Shown piece by piece: positions 41,149 through 42,350 of a DNA stretch of 42,350 nt. The notes beneath the pieces are model-generated. The model searched no databases. It saw only the letters and a program-made list of their open reading frames with translations, and had not been told where the DNA came from. A program made the translations under genes and the position numbers. The first letter of the stretch is position 1; every line of letters begins with the position of its first letter. The stretch is from an uncultured Pseudomonadota bacterium (GTDB lineage Bacteria > Pseudomonadota > Alphaproteobacteria > RF32 > CAG-239): positions 108,999-151,348 of the forward strand of contig CACWSG010000006.1 of the NCBI GenBank assembly GCA_902763535.1, written 5' to 3'.

Positions 41149-42036
41149 TTATTTATTAAAATCCAGCAAAAAATTTCCTAACTTGGTTATAGCACCGCTC
41201 AAATTGTCGCTAATATTTTGAAATTGTGCCGTTTTATGGTAAGTTTTTTCATTCATATAAAGTTTACGATTAACTTCCAGCTGCAAGGTATAAATTTTAC
41301 GCCGCGGCTGGCAATAATTAAATGTAATATAGGCGCCGGAATATGGTCGATTACATTCCACCCTATATTCACCATTATGCTCCAGCATTTTTTTCATATA
41401 GGATGAAACCTCTGCCGGACAGCTCTCATCAAACAAATTGCAAATACAAAAATCCAGTTGCTTGCTCTCATTCATAATATTACAAATCATTGACGGCATC
41501 GAATGGCAGTCAACAATATAGCAGCATCCGAATTGCTTAACGCATTGCTCCACCAATCTGGTCAGTCTTTTGTGATAAACATCATATACTTTTTTGATTC
41601 GTTCTTGCGCTTCATTATAATTTAACAACCCGTTATAAATATTTTTCGACGGATAGACCACGCGATGCAGCACACCAAGCCCCACTCTGCATCTGCGAGA
41701 GTTAATATCATTACGCACCGGAGCATTATAAAACATACCGTCATCCAACTCAATTTTATCACGGTTTACATCAACAAAAGTGCGCGAAATATTCATGCTT
41801 AAAAGCGGAATACCGCTGTTTGAAGCTTCTTTAATCAAATCGGTTACATAACAATCTTCTGATGATCTCAATTCTTTTTCCGTCAAAGCACTATGCGCCA
41901 AAAACTCTTGCGGAAAAACATCACCGGAATGCGGCGAAGATAAAACTATCGGAAATTTAGGATTGCGTGTATTAAATTCATCATAAACATTCAACACACT
42001 GTAATCCACCTTAAAATCCAATATATTTTTATTCAT
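41149..42036 (-). CDS. N-formylglutamate amidohydrolase family protein
   Basis: The gene encodes a 295-residue zinc-dependent amidohydrolase of the FGase/HutG family, which splits formylglutamate to formate and glutamate in histidine breakdown. Motifs are VLSSPHSGDVFPQEF, NISRTFVDVNRD, YIVDCHSMPS, NRPYSGAYITFNY and TLQLEVNRKLYMNE. The ATG at 42036 is chosen because GAGGAG stands 9 nt upstream; an ATG at 42066 would put that site inside the gene. No other hut gene is adjacent, so a different amide substrate is possible. Confidence 0.87.
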   Translation of the reverse strand: MNKNILDFKVDYSVLNVYDEFNTRNPKFPIVLSSPHSGDVFPQEFLAHSALTEKELRSSEDCYVTDLIKEASNSGIPLLSMNISRTFVDVNRDKIELDDGMFYNAPVRNDINSRRCRVGLGVLHRVVYPSKNIYNGLLNYNEAQERIKKVYDVYHKRLTRLVEQCVKQFGCCYIVDCHSMPSMICNIMNESKQLDFCICNLFDESCPAEVSSYMKKMLEHNGEYRVECNRPYSGAYITFNYCQPRRKIYTLQLEVNRKLYMNEKTYHKTAQFQNISDNLSGAITKLGNFLLDFNK

Positions 42037-42153
42037 AAGCCTAAGCTCCTCAAAATCAGTTGCCATTATAATAATCTTTAATAATTAAATATTCACTAAC
42101 ACAAAAAACTCTTGCAATTAAATTCAATATATATTATCAAGATAGTGCTTTAA

Positions 42154-42230
42154 GGGTGTGTAGCTCAGGTGGTTAGAGCGTTACGTTGACATCGTAGAGG
42201 TCACAAGTTCGAGTCTTGTCACACCCACCA
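42154..42230 (+). tRNA. tRNA-Val(GAC)
   Basis: This is a complete 77-nt cloverleaf: acceptor GGGTGTG / CACACCC, D arm GCTC...GAGC, anticodon stem TTACG / CGTAG with loop TTGACAT (anticodon GAC at 34-36, A37), a 5-nt variable region, T arm ACAAG TTCGAGT CTTGT, discriminator A and encoded CCA. It reads GUC and GUU codons. Confidence 0.97.
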
Positions 42231-42239
42231 ATAAAAAAT

Positions 42240-42262
42240 ACCGGTCTTGTGCCGGTTTTTTT
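42240..42262 (+). terminator. Terminator of tRNA-Val
   Basis: ACCGG (42240-42244) pairs with CCGGT (42252-42256) around a 7-nt loop and leads into a seven-T run. It starts 10 nt after the tRNA CCA end. Confidence 0.85.
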
Positions 42263-42281
42263 GTTGGTGTAATGATAACTG

Positions 42282-42338
42282 CTCGAACTTGTGAGGAAAC
42301 AAGTTCGACTACAAGGCAAAGTCATACGCAAGTATGAC
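42282..42338. repeat. Two hairpins downstream of the tRNA, one copying its T arm
   Basis: TCGAACTTGT (42283-42292) and ACAAGTTCGA (42299-42308) form a perfect 10-bp inverted repeat with a 6-nt loop. Both arms match the tRNA-Val T arm, one antisense and one sense. A second perfect hairpin, GTCATAC-GCAA-GTATGAC, lies at 42321-42338. No gene is seen here. The element may continue beyond the window. Confidence 0.75.
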
Positions 42339-42350
42339 GGTCGCGCAATG

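Noticed and set aside
42154..42350. Standard integrative-element attachment site at tRNA-Val
   Set aside because: The repeated tRNA bases are an internal T-arm piece in both orientations and not a direct copy of the 3' end; no integrase is visible before the window ends.
1..42350. CRISPR arrays, rRNA genes, prophage or toxin-antitoxin pairs
   Set aside because: No regularly spaced repeats, rRNA sequence, phage genes or convincing small paired genes were found on either strand.

Overview
The window is a 42.35 kb stretch of AT-rich DNA, probably chromosome of a host- or gut-associated alphaproteobacterium. The evidence is gene content and order: alphaproteobacterial AddB/AddA, an rph-rdgB pair near grpE, ihfB followed by a LapA-type protein and accD, a membrane H+-pyrophosphatase, GtrA and an FatA-like acyl-ACP thioesterase. 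I see no rRNA, phage, CRISPR array or insertion sequence. Nearly all the DNA is coding and many genes overlap by a few bases. Genes that often stand beside these in relatives are absent here (trpFBA, hrcA, yejEF), which fits a streamlined genome. Taxonomy below class is a guess.

Layout. 1-100: a GC-rich structured tail ending in a terminator. 175-2155: acetate kinase and a convergent unknown gene sharing a terminator. 2260-3111: a structured leader with an intrinsic terminator just upstream of a lipoprotein gene. 3275-5695 (-): H+-pyrophosphatase HppA. 5847-7035 (-): a TetR regulator coupled to a small HExxH membrane protein. 7156-9393 (+): a secreted protein and a MurC-like ligase. 9379-10641 (-): grpE and a second HExxH membrane protein. 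10772-20316 (+): a long GlgA-like synthase, rph, rdgB, addB and addA, tightly packed. 20399-21118 (+): a BI-1 family membrane protein. 21168-25131 (-): an unknown membrane protein, yejA and yejB.

25187-27052 is the most unusual part. Two perfect 42-bp direct repeats flank a module with one unknown gene. Its promoter has a run of nine G between near-consensus -35 and -10 boxes, as in phase-variable promoters, and its reading frame is broken once at a short A run. Each repeat copy lies in the promoter region of a neighbouring operon (the yejA operon on the left, accA on the right).

27123-32372 (+): accA, rmuC, ihfB, lapA-like, accD and a thymidine/AMP phosphorylase family gene. accA and accD encode the two halves of the acetyl-CoA carboxyltransferase. 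32369-36367: a glycosylation cluster (GtrA, a polytopic membrane protein, two GT2 enzymes). 36345-40946 (-): lytic transglycosylase, an RNase J-like metallo-hydrolase, acyl-ACP thioesterase, TrmN6-like methyltransferase and a PHP phosphoesterase, preceded by a sigma-54-like promoter and two palindromes, one with the CtrA-type TTAA-N7-TTAA spacing. 41149-42036 (-): N-formylglutamate amidohydrolase. 42154-42230 (+): tRNA-Val(GAC) with its terminator, followed by a palindrome that copies the tRNA T arm in both orientations.

All calls come from reading the sequence and translations. No database search or folding program was run; base pairings were found by eye.
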